A stretch of 64,000 nucleotides of DNA from Bacteroidota bacterium (GCA_023417785.1 JAEZEH010000129.1:48210-112209), one strand, 5' to 3'; shown: positions 35,597 to 44,412, numbered from the stretch's first letter. Notes: generated by a model not told the origin, from the letters alone. Numbers and translations: made by a program.

Positions 35597-36577
35597 TTAG
35601 TAATGTTCTTCTTCGGTTCTACCGGGAGCCTGCTGGCCAATATTTTCGAACTCATTAATCAGTCCACGTGCCTCCTTTAATTCAACGAGGTTGAAGTACT
35701 GGAATGCTATGGCGATGTTGGGAAGCATGTTCAGGATTATGCTAACAAGGTAGTACAGCGTGAAGAAGATAATGAAACTCCACTGTATTCCCGAAGTGAA
35801 CTGGGGTTCCCCGCCGGATTCAACCGAATGAAATATCTGGACGAATAGGATTATGTAAAAAGGGATGACCACCAACCCCGCCACTGAGCTCATGATGAAA
35901 TAAATAATAAAGCCGAATCCGAAAGTACTCCACCACTTTCCTCGTACCAGCTTGAAGGATCTGGAAAGCGCTTCGAAAAAACCCTTCTTTTCATAGTCGC
36001 GGATGAAAAACGTCATCGACGCCCCAACCATGAAGTACAGAATTCCTATATAGATGCCCAAAATGCTTATGAAAACAAATAATTCAGAGATCATGGCAAA
36101 GATCATCGAAATCATTATGACGCCGACGTACAACACCATAAACACGAAAAAGAAGAGGATCATCGAACCGGCATACATCCAGAAGGAGGAACGGACCTTG
36201 TCCCACACGTCGTGGACCTCAATTTTATTCGTCTTCTTTTCATCGTAGAGGATTATGTAGCCATTGAAAGTGGCAATGGTAATTACGCTGGAAATAAAAA
36301 ACAGCACCATGATAAGCACGATCTGCGCCCAAAAGCTGACGGACATGAAATAGGTCAGCGTTATATCCGGGTTGCCCACGGCCGAAGAAAAAACGCCAAA
36401 CAGATCGCTGGCCATCGTGGCCAGTAGCGCACTGCTTAACAGCACCGAGGGTCCGGCGATCACCAGAATGGACTTTGTCAATCCTTTGAAATTCTGTTTG
36501 ATAAATTCGAATGTAGCGTTGATTCGTCGACCAAAATCACGTGCGCGCTGCAGGGTGATCACCTCCATTGTCTCCAT
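35597..36577 (-). CDS. Multi-pass membrane protein of the SpoIIM-MoxR cluster
   Basis: 326 residues with six or so membrane segments (near 36-55, 82-104, 125-150, 153-180, 218-245 and 262-285). The layout resembles the membrane domain of glycerophosphodiester phosphodiesterase-like proteins without the catalytic part. The start overlaps the SpoIIM-type gene by 41 bases (32 if the ATG at 36568 is used). No catalytic motif is visible; likely a structural membrane component of the cluster. Confidence 0.8.
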   Translation of the reverse strand: METMEVITLQRARDFGRRINATFEFIKQNFKGLTKSILVIAGPSVLLSSALLATMASDLFGVFSSAVGNPDITLTYFMSVSFWAQIVLIMVLFFISSVITIATFNGYIILYDEKKTNKIEVHDVWDKVRSSFWMYAGSMILFFFVFMVLYVGVIMISMIFAMISELFVFISILGIYIGILYFMVGASMTFFIRDYEKKGFFEALSRSFKLVRGKWWSTFGFGFIIYFIMSSVAGLVVIPFYIILFVQIFHSVESGGEPQFTSGIQWSFIIFFTLYYLVSIILNMLPNIAIAFQYFNLVELKEARGLINEFENIGQQAPGRTEEEHY

Positions 36578-37523
36578 TTCGCTTAAGTTTTAACGGGTAG
36601 ATTACAAAATAATATATCATCAATATCGCTGACAGGCCAATGACTAAAGTCTTGAAGCTCCAGTGCATGAATGCGTACCGTGTAATAAAGGATTCAATGA
36701 ACGCTGCCAGAATGAAGAAAGGTACAAGGCCGACTACGATTTTCAGACCGCGGATCGCACCTTTCTGAAAAGACACCAAACGTGAGTAAGTTTTGGGGAA
36801 AATCAGACTATTCCCCATCTCAAAACCTGCTGCTGCAGCAATGACAATTGAAGAGAGTTCGACCGTTCCGTGGAGCATGATCACCGGAAAAGCCTGGGCA
36901 AACTGTTGCTCTTTATAGAAAAAACTAACGAACGCGCCAACCATCACGCCATTCTGAAAAAGAACGAACCCACTGAAAAGGGATGTGAAGATACCATATA
37001 CGAACACCTTGAATGACACCATGATGTTGTTCCATGCGATAAGAAAAAACATAGAGATTTCATTCATACCGGAATACACGTCGGTAGGATTCCCTTTGCG
37101 GATATTTTCGAGAGTCATGTTTACATAGCCGTCGCCGAGAATAAGGCGCACAAAGGTTTCGTCGTGGAGGCTCGAAATTACGCCGATCATTGCGGCAACC
37201 ATAAAAATTACAAAGGCATATAAAAGCGGCTTCCGCGTCTCGTACATGACCATAGGAAGCTCATATTTCCAGAACGTAACAAACCTGCTGGATTCTTCAC
37301 GCTTGTTTTTATAAATCCGGAGATGGACTTTACTGGCAAGCGAATTCAGGTACTCGGTGGTCCGGCTTTCCGGATATTGTGTACGCGCGAAGGAAAGGTC
37401 GTCGGTAATCTGAATGAAGAGTTCTGCCAAACGATCTGGATGGGCATCGGATTGGTGTTTTACCACTTTCTCGAATTCCTCCCAACGGGCTTTATTTTGC
37501 TTTATAAAAGCAGCTTCTTTCAT
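36537..37523 (-). CDS. SpoIIM-type (stage II sporulation M) membrane protein
   Basis: 328 residues. A soluble N-terminal helical region (1-95) is followed by about six membrane segments with the family marks NNIMVSFKVFVYGIFTSLFSGFVLFQNGVMVGAF and LHGTVELSSIVIAAAAGFEMG. In spore formers SpoIIM works with peptidoglycan hydrolases during engulfment; outside them this family appears with RDD, MoxR and DUF58 genes. First core gene of the cluster, 30 bases downstream of the M19 dipeptidase. Confidence 0.9.
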   Translation of the reverse strand: MKEAAFIKQNKARWEEFEKVVKHQSDAHPDRLAELFIQITDDLSFARTQYPESRTTEYLNSLASKVHLRIYKNKREESSRFVTFWKYELPMVMYETRKPLLYAFVIFMVAAMIGVISSLHDETFVRLILGDGYVNMTLENIRKGNPTDVYSGMNEISMFFLIAWNNIMVSFKVFVYGIFTSLFSGFVLFQNGVMVGAFVSFFYKEQQFAQAFPVIMLHGTVELSSIVIAAAAGFEMGNSLIFPKTYSRLVSFQKGAIRGLKIVVGLVPFFILAAFIESFITRYAFMHWSFKTLVIGLSAILMIYYFVIYPLKLKRNGDNGGDHPAART

Positions 37524-37553
37524 GTCAGGTCAGGTCTGTATGAACCGTATAGG

Positions 37554-38792
37554 TTACTGTACGGCTGCGAGCTCGATCACTTTGTTCCACACCCGGAAGA
37601 CATTCCCCGAGCATATTTTTTCGATCTGATCTGCCGTATAACCGCGTTTCAATAATACGAAAATTAAATTTGGATATTGCGAGACGTCTTTCAGTCCGAC
37701 GGGAAGGCTGTCCCCCACGCCATCGTAATCTGATCCGATGCCAACGTGGTCGATACCAACGAGCTTCACCACGTGGTCGATATGGTCGGCAACTCGTTCC
37801 ACGTCAGAATAGAGCGTTTTATGGTCTTTAACGAACTGGTCGATGACAGGCTGCGCATCCGCGTCTCTTGAGGTCAGGCCCTTGTCTTTAAGTATGTTTT
37901 CAAGCGAATCGAGTAATTTAGTGTTGACCCGTGCAACGGAGTCGATAAACGACGCACCAAAGTTGATCTGGATAACCCCTCCGTTGTCAGCAAGACTGCG
38001 AATCATGTCATCACTCATATTTCGTTGGAATCCCGGTGTAAATTTTCTGCAGGAGGAATGTGAAGCGATCACAGGTGCTTTGGTAATCCGCATCACATCG
38101 TAAAAAGTACTATCGGAAACGTGGGAAATATCCACCATCATGCCAACGCGATTCATCTCCTGAACGACAAGCTCACCGAACGAACTCAATCCATTCCAGG
38201 TGTTGAGCGTGTCGTACGAAGAATCGCAGATCTGATTATCCTTGCTGTGCGTCAGCGTAATGTAACGGATTCCTCTTTCGAAGAAGTAAGCAACGTTGCG
38301 TATATCGGTTCCGATAGGAGCGCCGTTTTCCATGCCCATAGGAAGTGACATCTTTCCTTCCGCCGTATTGGCAATTATTTCCTGAGGTGTATTTGCCAAC
38401 GCAAATTTATCCGGATGAGCCTTTGATATTCCTCTTACCATATTGATCAATGTGTCGGCGAGGATCTTTCCCATATCTGGTTTCTGTTGTTCGCGGGCGG
38501 GAATGTAAATAGCCATAAATGGCGCATCGAGGCCGCCTTTCCGGGCACGTTCATAATCGAAATCGCCTTCGTTGGAACTAATAGGTATTTGCAAAAATTC
38601 GCGTTCAAGCTGAAAATTTTTCACTTTTAAACGATAGGGCAAATCCACGTGGCCGTCAGTTAATATAAAACGCTGGGCAAGCGATTGGGCCTCGGCCATC
38701 AGCGCCTCGTCAGATGTGCCGGCAACCTTATTTTCGGTCTGACAAGAGAGCATTAGTACGCAAATCAGCGGGAGAATTCGAAAAAAATACAT
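37554..38792 (-). CDS. M19 membrane dipeptidase, lipoprotein
   Basis: 412 residues from the ATG at 38792, chosen because it places a lipobox (VLMLSC, Cys near 17) at the N-terminus; a longer frame to 38909 adds 39 unsupported residues and runs into the divergent gene. Zinc-site motifs of renal dipeptidase-like enzymes are present: DGHVDLP, MVDISHVSD, VIASHSSCR and VGIDHVGIGSDYDG. Would hydrolyse dipeptides, perhaps from peptidoglycan, in the periplasm. Confidence 0.92.
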   Translation of the reverse strand: MYFFRILPLICVLMLSCQTENKVAGTSDEALMAEAQSLAQRFILTDGHVDLPYRLKVKNFQLEREFLQIPISSNEGDFDYERARKGGLDAPFMAIYIPAREQQKPDMGKILADTLINMVRGISKAHPDKFALANTPQEIIANTAEGKMSLPMGMENGAPIGTDIRNVAYFFERGIRYITLTHSKDNQICDSSYDTLNTWNGLSSFGELVVQEMNRVGMMVDISHVSDSTFYDVMRITKAPVIASHSSCRKFTPGFQRNMSDDMIRSLADNGGVIQINFGASFIDSVARVNTKLLDSLENILKDKGLTSRDADAQPVIDQFVKDHKTLYSDVERVADHIDHVVKLVGIDHVGIGSDYDGVGDSLPVGLKDVSQYPNLIFVLLKRGYTADQIEKICSGNVFRVWNKVIELAAVQ

Positions 38793-38864
38793 CAGATAAA
38801 CCTTTTGGTAATTTTTGGATATTTTTAAAACAATAAATTGAAAGTTGCAGAAAAAGACAGGTTG

Positions 38865-39581
38865 ATGCAAACCATTCGTGTAGAGACAACTCAAAATGTT
38901 TACATTCATTATCCACTGGCAAGTGTCGGAGATCGGCTTGTGGCGTATTTTATAGACCAGCTGATCCTTTTGGTTTACATTTTCGCGGTGATCGCATTAC
39001 TCGTAAAGCTTGAGGTACGATCCGTGTGGATTCCGGTTACCGCGATAGCCATTCCATACTTCCTTTATGCACAGGTTTGCGAGTTTCTCATGAACGGACA
39101 GACTCCCGGCAAAATGGTTATGAAGATCCAGGTTGTGCGTCTTGACGGAACCCCCGCGACCCTGGGCGACTATGTTCTTCGGTGCCTTTTTCAGTTCGTG
39201 GACTTTTACGTTAGCAGCGGAGCCGTTGCCATGATCGCCATTGCAGCAGGAGACAAAGGTCAACGATTGGGCGACATTGCGGCAGGAACTTCCGTTGTTA
39301 AAATCAAGAAAGAAGCGGACGTAACCGCGGAAAAGATCTTTGTCGTACCTGATGCCTCTTATGTCCCCGTGTTTCATGAGGTTGCAAACCTGACTTCGCG
39401 GGATATCGAGTTGATTCAGCAGGCGCTGGAGGTTAACAAAAACTATGGCAACAGCAAACCGGTGATATTACTCGCCGAGAAGATTAAGTCCGTCCTGGGT
39501 GTTAATTCCGATTTACCTCCGGTAACGTTTCTTTATACCGTGGTAAAGGATTTCAACCATCTTACAGCCCTCACCGCGTGA
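38865..39581 (+). CDS. RDD family membrane protein
   Basis: 238 residues from ATG 38865. The RDD pattern is visible: ASVGDRLVAYFIDQLILLVYI with the first helix, a second helix near 50-72, then NGQTPGKMVMKIQVVRLDGTPATLGDYVLRCL and KGQRLGDIAAGTSVVK. A cytoplasmic C-terminal tail follows. Divergent from the SpoIIM/MoxR operon, with which RDD proteins commonly co-occur. Its stop overlaps the next gene's GTG by four bases. Confidence 0.92.
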   Translation: MQTIRVETTQNVYIHYPLASVGDRLVAYFIDQLILLVYIFAVIALLVKLEVRSVWIPVTAIAIPYFLYAQVCEFLMNGQTPGKMVMKIQVVRLDGTPATLGDYVLRCLFQFVDFYVSSGAVAMIAIAAGDKGQRLGDIAAGTSVVKIKKEADVTAEKIFVVPDASYVPVFHEVANLTSRDIELIQQALEVNKNYGNSKPVILLAEKIKSVLGVNSDLPPVTFLYTVVKDFNHLTALTA

Positions 39582-39823
39582 ACAGCCACCTCACTGAATA
39601 TACCAGGGCCCAGTTAGCTCTTAGAAACGGCCAGGATAAACCTGAAATCTGGGTCGCTCTTCGTGGGATTATTTACGATGTGGGCAATTCTCGATTGTGG
39701 CGCAATGGCAAACACTATGAACATTGGGCCGGACAGGACTTGACCGACGAACTGGCAGACGCTCCTCACACCGAGTTTGTTTTCGATAAATTCACCGCCG
39801 TAGGCCGATTAAAGTCAAATTAG
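39578..39823 (+). CDS. Cytochrome b5-like heme-binding protein
   Basis: 81 residues starting at GTG inside the RDD stop (GTGA overlap), so translation is coupled. The cytochrome b5 fold is recognisable: EIWVALRGIIYDVGNSRLW, then candidate heme ligand His in KHYEHWAGQDLTDELADAPHTEFVF, with a second His in APHTE. No membrane helix. Likely binds heme or a steroid-like ligand; its partner may be the RDD membrane protein by position. Confidence 0.85.
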   Translation: MNSHLTEYTRAQLALRNGQDKPEIWVALRGIIYDVGNSRLWRNGKHYEHWAGQDLTDELADAPHTEFVFDKFTAVGRLKSN

Positions 39824-39838
39824 CCCTATATTTTCTTG

Positions 39839-39854
39839 ATGTGTGCGCACACAT
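39839..39854. promoter_or_regulatory. 16-bp perfect palindrome, candidate operator
   Basis: ATGTGTGCGCACACAT equals its own reverse complement. It lies alone in the gap between the cytochrome b5-like gene and the kinase-murQ operon, about 40 bases before a candidate -33 TTTG. Confidence 0.5.
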
Positions 39855-39895
39855 TTATCCAAAAGTTATTTTATTCTTCCTCCAGGAAATGTAGC

Positions 39896-39931
39896 TTTGC
39901 TTCCTTCAAAAGAAGGGCTGTTATAACTTAG
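39896..39931 (+). promoter_or_regulatory. Candidate promoter of the kinase-murQ operon
   Basis: TTTG at 39896-39899 and TAACTTAG (one mismatch to TAnnTTTG) at 39924-39931, 24 bases apart, slightly wider than usual. A CCTTC-AAAA-GAAGG hairpin lies between them. Confidence 0.35.
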
Positions 39932-39941
39932 CTGACTTACC

Positions 39942-40787
39942 ATGATTTTAATTGCCGATAGCGGTGGCTCCAAAATGGATTGGCGACTTATTGACAACGC
40001 CGGAAAAATCTCCCAGACCAGCGCGCCAGGTTTTAATCCCTACTATCAACCCATTGCCGACCTGAAAACAACCGTAGAACAATCGCTCCTTCCCCTTATA
40101 CACGAACCTGTTTCTCAGGTTTTTTTTTATGGCGCGGGAGTATCCTCGGAGAAAAACCAGCTGGCAATCAAATCGGCCTTTCTGGATTTTTTTCCAGATG
40201 CCGAAATCGAGATCGGGTGGGACCTTCTCGCTGCCGCGCGCGCTTTATGCGGACATGAGCCGGGAATCGCATGTATAATGGGAACGGGTTCTAACTCCTG
40301 CCTTTACGACGGGAAAAATATCATTGAGAATGTCGCCAATCTGGGCTGGATACTGGCCGACGAAGGGTCCGGTGCTGACATGGGGAAGACCCTTCTCGTT
40401 GATTTCCTGCGGAAGAAATTACCGTCAAATCTCGCGGACAGTTTTCATGACCGATATCCGTTTTCCCGGGAGGAGTTCCTGGAGAAGGTTTATCAAAAGG
40501 AAAAGCCGAGTGCATTTCTTGCAACGTTTACCCGCTTTCTTTTCGACCACCTGAAAGAGCCCTACTGTTACAACCTGGTCGCGGAACGCTTTCGCGTCTT
40601 TTATGAAAACAATGTAATGCAATACCCGGACTACAAGAACCTGAAAGTTCATTTTACCGGTTCGGTAGCCTATCACTTTAGCAATATCTTACGTCAGGTC
40701 GCAAATGATAAAGGGATAACTGTAAAAAACATTCTCGAAGGCCCGATTGCCGGCCTGACTTTGTACCATCAAAATAAAGTAGCGTGA
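39942..40787 (+). CDS. BadF/BadG-type sugar kinase (GlcNAc/MurNAc kinase-like)
   Basis: 281 residues of the actin-like ATPase fold: phosphate-1 loop IADSGGSKMDWRL at the start, IACIMGTGSNSCLYDG and ILADEGSGADMGKTLL in the middle, VHFTGSVAYHFSNIL near the end. Members phosphorylate N-acetylglucosamine or, as MurK, both GlcNAc and MurNAc. Four-base overlap with murQ suggests it supplies MurNAc-6-phosphate to that enzyme; this is inferred from coupling. Confidence 0.87.
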   Translation: MILIADSGGSKMDWRLIDNAGKISQTSAPGFNPYYQPIADLKTTVEQSLLPLIHEPVSQVFFYGAGVSSEKNQLAIKSAFLDFFPDAEIEIGWDLLAAARALCGHEPGIACIMGTGSNSCLYDGKNIIENVANLGWILADEGSGADMGKTLLVDFLRKKLPSNLADSFHDRYPFSREEFLEKVYQKEKPSAFLATFTRFLFDHLKEPYCYNLVAERFRVFYENNVMQYPDYKNLKVHFTGSVAYHFSNILRQVANDKGITVKNILEGPIAGLTLYHQNKVA

Positions 40788-41611
40788 ACACGACTGAGTC
40801 AGCGTCGCATTACGAGCACCTGGAGAACATGTCCGTTCGTGAGTTATTAAGCAACATCAACCGCGAAGATCAGACAGTCCCCACGGCGATTGCCAGGGTC
40901 ATCCCGGCCATTGAAGCGCTTGTTGGACAAATCATTTCAAAAATGAGTGGCGGGGGAAGATTATTCTACATTGGTGCAGGAACAAGCGGCAGATTAGGAA
41001 TTGTAGATGCGTCGGAGATTCCGCCTACGTATGGCATGCCCCACGGTAAAGTGATCGGCATTATCGCCGGAGGTGACGCTGCTATTCGAAAGGCAGTTGA
41101 ACACGCTGAGGACGATCCCGGGCAAGCCTGGAAAGACCTCGAAGCATTCAGCATAAATCAGCAGGATGTTCTCATTGGTATTGCTGCCTCGGGGCGGACT
41201 CCTTATGTGATCGGCGGGCTGAAAAAAGCACGCGAGGCCGGGATCATCACGGCGTGCATAACCTGCAATTCAGGAACGGCAGTCGCCGCACAAGCCGATT
41301 TCCCGATTGAAGTGGTAGTAGGCCCCGAATTTGTAACAGGAAGTACTCGAATGAAAGCCGGTACGGCACAGAAGCTGGTTCTGAACATGATCTCAACCAC
41401 GACCATGATAAAACTGGGAAGAGTGAAAGGGAACAAAATGGTTGATATGCAACTTACCAACTACAAGCTTATCGACCGGGGTATACGCATGATCATGGAA
41501 GAACTCGGAGTGGATGTGGCCGAAGCGGAAGAACTTTTGAAGCAATACGGTTCCGTGAGGAATGCCGTAGAAAGCCGCCGAAGCAATGCATCAGATCGAA
41601 CCATATCATAA
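40784..41611 (+). CDS. murQ: N-acetylmuramic acid 6-phosphate etherase
   Basis: Splits the lactyl ether of MurNAc-6-phosphate to give GlcNAc-6-phosphate and D-lactate in cell-wall recycling. SIS-domain motifs are clear: GGRLFYIGAGTSGRLGIVDASEIPPTYG (the Glu in DASE is the known catalytic position), IIAGGDAAIRKAVEHAEDD, GIAASGRTPYV and FVTGSTRMKAGTAQKLVLNM. 275 residues, slightly short. GTG start within the kinase stop. Confidence 0.95.
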   Translation: MNTTESASHYEHLENMSVRELLSNINREDQTVPTAIARVIPAIEALVGQIISKMSGGGRLFYIGAGTSGRLGIVDASEIPPTYGMPHGKVIGIIAGGDAAIRKAVEHAEDDPGQAWKDLEAFSINQQDVLIGIAASGRTPYVIGGLKKAREAGIITACITCNSGTAVAAQADFPIEVVVGPEFVTGSTRMKAGTAQKLVLNMISTTTMIKLGRVKGNKMVDMQLTNYKLIDRGIRMIMEELGVDVAEAEELLKQYGSVRNAVESRRSNASDRTIS

Positions 41612-42152
41612 CTGGCTGAAATATTACGATCCATCACTCGATGACCGCCTGCCTTTTTTTGGCAAGGAATACAACTACGATCTCTATACAGAAACGATCT
41701 ACGGATATTATATTGATCCGGCGTGGGATGCTTTTGGATCAGAGACGCTTTACGCGAAAGTCCTGTTTACCGACTACACCCTCGGTTTCACTGTGATTGA
41801 ATTGATCGGCGAATGGAATGACGCGATCAATAATGACATCATGACCCTCAAACGCAACCTGATTGAATTTTTTTTGAAGGAGAATATCAGCAAGTTTATT
41901 CTTATTGGTGAAAACGTCCTCAACTTTCACGGCTCCGACGACGCGTACTACGAAGAATGGTTCGAAGAAGTGGAAGACGGGTGGATCGCAGCCGTTTCGT
42001 TTCCGGAGTTTGTCCAGCAGGAAATGCAAAAATATAACATCGATTCCTATGTAGTGATGGGCGGCACATTACAGGTAGACCGCTGGCGGACCATGACGCC
42101 GTTAAATTTTTTTGATCTGGTTAACGGCCTGATTCAAAGAAGACTCAATTGA
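41586..42152 (+). CDS. Conserved hypothetical protein, 188 aa
   Basis: Not recognised. An acidic, aromatic-rich soluble protein beginning MHQIEPYHNW, with no signal peptide or membrane helix. Notable segments are FKLIxG-like FILIGENVLNFHGSDDAYYEEW and VMGGTLQVDRW, suggesting an alpha/beta fold. It overlaps the murQ 3' end by 26 bases and the convergent SprT-like gene by 19, so it is tightly embedded in the murQ transcript. Confidence 0.75.
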   Translation: MHQIEPYHNWLKYYDPSLDDRLPFFGKEYNYDLYTETIYGYYIDPAWDAFGSETLYAKVLFTDYTLGFTVIELIGEWNDAINNDIMTLKRNLIEFFLKENISKFILIGENVLNFHGSDDAYYEEWFEEVEDGWIAAVSFPEFVQQEMQKYNIDSYVVMGGTLQVDRWRTMTPLNFFDLVNGLIQRRLN

Positions 42153-42760
42153 ACATTATTCACAACTGCATCGGCGGGAACAAGATAAGTACGTTTTGAC
42201 TTCAACTCGAGACAGAGCACCCTTGTTCTTTTCAATTTCCCCTTTTTGAAATAGCGTTTATGGAATTGAAAAATGCTTCCTTCCGGTAGTTGATCCAACG
42301 TTACGTAAGTCGCGGCGTTCTTGTCGAATTTCCGGAATGCGTCGATCAGTTTTGCATCGGCATATGAACTCGCTTTAGGGTTGATCATGTGCCTGCGTAA
42401 TTCATGCAAAATGGTTTCAGGGAATACCGCCTCCCAAAGCAGCGGAATCATCAAATCCGTGAACGTCGTCTTCCACTCGTCGCCGTGCGGATCGACGCGG
42501 TTCCCGTGACGCAGATACACATGCAGGTGTGCAACCTCATGAATATATGTTTGAAGAAACAGATACGGGTTAAGGTCGTTATTAAGCGTGATCCTCGGGT
42601 GATGCTTACTTCCCTTACTGGTAAAGTCCCCCACTTTTGTATTCCTGCTTTTGGTGACCTTCAGCTCGAAGGGGCTTTGTTTCCAAAGTTGAAAACAATA
42701 TTCCACCGCGGCGGCAGGAATATGAGTCTCGATAATTTTTAAGACGTTGGCCGGGGTCAT
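42134..42760 (-). CDS. SprT-like zinc metallopeptidase domain protein
   Basis: 208 residues. The zinc-binding helix YIHEVAHLHVYLRHG (HExxH) and a following DPHGDEWKTTF give the gluzincin-like SprT site. Upstream PRITLNNDLNPYLFLQT fits the family. Human Spartan, a relative, cuts DNA-protein crosslinks; bacterial roles are unsettled. The last 19 bases overlap the convergent hypothetical gene. Confidence 0.87.
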   Translation of the reverse strand: MTPANVLKIIETHIPAAAVEYCFQLWKQSPFELKVTKSRNTKVGDFTSKGSKHHPRITLNNDLNPYLFLQTYIHEVAHLHVYLRHGNRVDPHGDEWKTTFTDLMIPLLWEAVFPETILHELRRHMINPKASSYADAKLIDAFRKFDKNAATYVTLDQLPEGSIFQFHKRYFKKGKLKRTRVLCLELKSKRTYLVPADAVVNNVQLSLL

Positions 42761-42762
42761 AT

Positions 42763-42790
42763 AAAAAAAGGCTTTAGAATCTAAAGCCTT
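42763..42790 (-). terminator. Terminator of the small lipoprotein gene
   Basis: AAGGCTTTA (42768-42776), loop GAATC, then TAAAGCCTT (42782-42790), with seven A residues that become the U tract on the minus strand. Confidence 0.88.
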
Positions 42791-42813
42791 CTCCGTTGAT
42801 ACGTTTTTCGGTT

Positions 42814-43002
42814 TTAGTTCTGAAGGGTATCCGCTTCAGGCATGCTGGTATCAAGCGTATCGCTTGTTATTTCATCCTGCTCAACAGCAGGCGCTTCTTC
42901 TGTAGCCGGAGTTTCAGCAGCGTTATTATCTGCGCTTTGGCCACAAGATACTACAGCAACTGCAAAAGCGAGTACAGCTGCAAATGAAAGGATTTTTTTC
43001 AT
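42814..43002 (-). CDS. Small acidic lipoprotein
   Basis: 62 residues from MKKILSFAAV. A signal sequence with lipobox VVSC (Cys 20) is followed by a low-complexity tail rich in Ala, Glu, Thr and Asp (ETPATEEAPAVEQDEITSDT) with no fold. An upstream extension to 43056 has no support. Similar tiny lipoproteins are widespread in Bacteroidota and unassigned. It has its own promoter and terminator, so it is a monocistronic unit. Confidence 0.75.
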   Translation of the reverse strand: MKKILSFAAVLAFAVAVVSCGQSADNNAAETPATEEAPAVEQDEITSDTLDTSMPEADTLQN

Positions 43003-43024
43003 AGTTAACAGGTTAAATTTGGCC

Positions 43025-43058
43025 CAAATATAGCAATAGGCCTGCGAACCGGACACAA
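43025..43058 (-). promoter_or_regulatory. Candidate promoter of the small lipoprotein gene
   Basis: On the minus strand TTG (43058-43056), 23 bases, TATATTTG (43032-43025), matching TAnnTTTG. The leader would be about 16 bases. Confidence 0.5.
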
Positions 43059-43070
43059 CCTTCCTGCGAA

Positions 43071-44381
43071 TTACTTCTTTCGGAAGATCAATCGCACAGG
43101 GACGCCTTCAAATGTAAAATGCTCCCTTATTTTGTTTTCCAGGAACCGCTCATAGGATCCCTGAATATATTGGGGCAGATTGCAAAAAAATGCAAACGAA
43201 GGAAACCTCGCATTCACCTGTGTAATGTACTTGATCTGAATGTGTTTTCCTTTCATCGACGGAGGCGGGTAACGCTCAATCTCCCGTAGCAGTACGTCGT
43301 TCACCTGTGAAGTCGGAATCTTTTTGGTCTTGTTTCCATAAACTTCAACAGCCTTTTCAATCACCTGGAAGATTCTTTGCTTGTTCAGGACTGAAGCAAA
43401 AATCACGGGTATGTAATCGATAGGAGCAATCTTTTCCAGCATCTGCTTGCGGTACTTATCGGCTGTTTTGGAATCCTTTTCTACAAGATCCCACTTATTA
43501 ACCATTATTACCATTCCTTTTCCCTGGCGCTGCGCGAGGCTGATGAGATTTACATCCTGCGATTCGACGCCTCTTTCAGCGTCGATAACGACAATACACA
43601 CATCGCTTTCTTCCAGAGCTCGCAGAGACCGCAGAACCGAGTAGAATTCAATATCGTCTTTCACTTTCCCTTTCTTCCTCACGCCGGCCGTATCAATCAG
43701 AATGAAATTCTGACCAAACATCTTGTAGTAAGAATGGATTGCATCCCGCGTTGTTCCGGCCTCATCGGTTACGATGCTGCGCTCGGTGCCAAGCAACGCA
43801 TTCAGCAGAGACGACTTACCTACGTTTGGCCGTCCTACGATGGCAATTTTTGGAATACCGGCATCAGGATCCTCCTGTCCTTCCGAAGGGAAAACCTCCA
43901 CCAGGGCGTCTAATAATTCCCCCGTTCCACTTCCATTTTCCGCGCTTACAGGAAATATCTCGGCATTGAGCCCCAGCCCATAAAATTCATTACTCAACAC
44001 GGATTTGTCCGGCGAGTCAGTCTTATTTGCAGCGATGAATATCGGTTTGTTGGAAGCACGCAAAACATTGGCAAAGTCTTTATCGAAGCCTGTAAGGCCA
44101 TCGCGCGTATCAACCATAAAGATTACCGCGGAAGCTTCATCAATCGCCAGCTTAATCTGTTTTCTGATTTCCGACTCGAACTTGTCTTCCGATCCTTTAA
44201 CATATCCACCCGTATCAATCACCGTAAAAAACTTACCACACCATTCCGCGTATCCGTAGTGGCGGTCGCGCGTGACGCCCGACACATTATCCATGATTGC
44301 CTGTCTCTTTTCAACAAGGCGGTTGAACAGGGTGGATTTCCCTACGTTAGGTCGTCCTACTATTGCGACTATGTTAGCCAT
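43071..44381 (-). CDS. der: Ribosome biogenesis GTPase Der (EngA)
   Basis: 436 residues with two tandem GTPase domains, the hallmark of Der, needed for 50S assembly. First domain: GRPNVGKSTLFNRL, DTGGY, NKTD; second: GRPNVGKSSLLNALLG near 185, DTAGVRKKGKVKDDIE and NKWDLVEK; then the KH-like C-terminal domain. 31 bases downstream of era, so the two ribosome-assembly GTPases probably share a transcript. Confidence 0.97.
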   Translation of the reverse strand: MANIVAIVGRPNVGKSTLFNRLVEKRQAIMDNVSGVTRDRHYGYAEWCGKFFTVIDTGGYVKGSEDKFESEIRKQIKLAIDEASAVIFMVDTRDGLTGFDKDFANVLRASNKPIFIAANKTDSPDKSVLSNEFYGLGLNAEIFPVSAENGSGTGELLDALVEVFPSEGQEDPDAGIPKIAIVGRPNVGKSSLLNALLGTERSIVTDEAGTTRDAIHSYYKMFGQNFILIDTAGVRKKGKVKDDIEFYSVLRSLRALEESDVCIVVIDAERGVESQDVNLISLAQRQGKGMVIMVNKWDLVEKDSKTADKYRKQMLEKIAPIDYIPVIFASVLNKQRIFQVIEKAVEVYGNKTKKIPTSQVNDVLLREIERYPPPSMKGKHIQIKYITQVNARFPSFAFFCNLPQYIQGSYERFLENKIREHFTFEGVPVRLIFRKK

Positions 44382-44412
44382 TTTTGATTCGTGATTTTTC
44401 TAACTCTACAAA

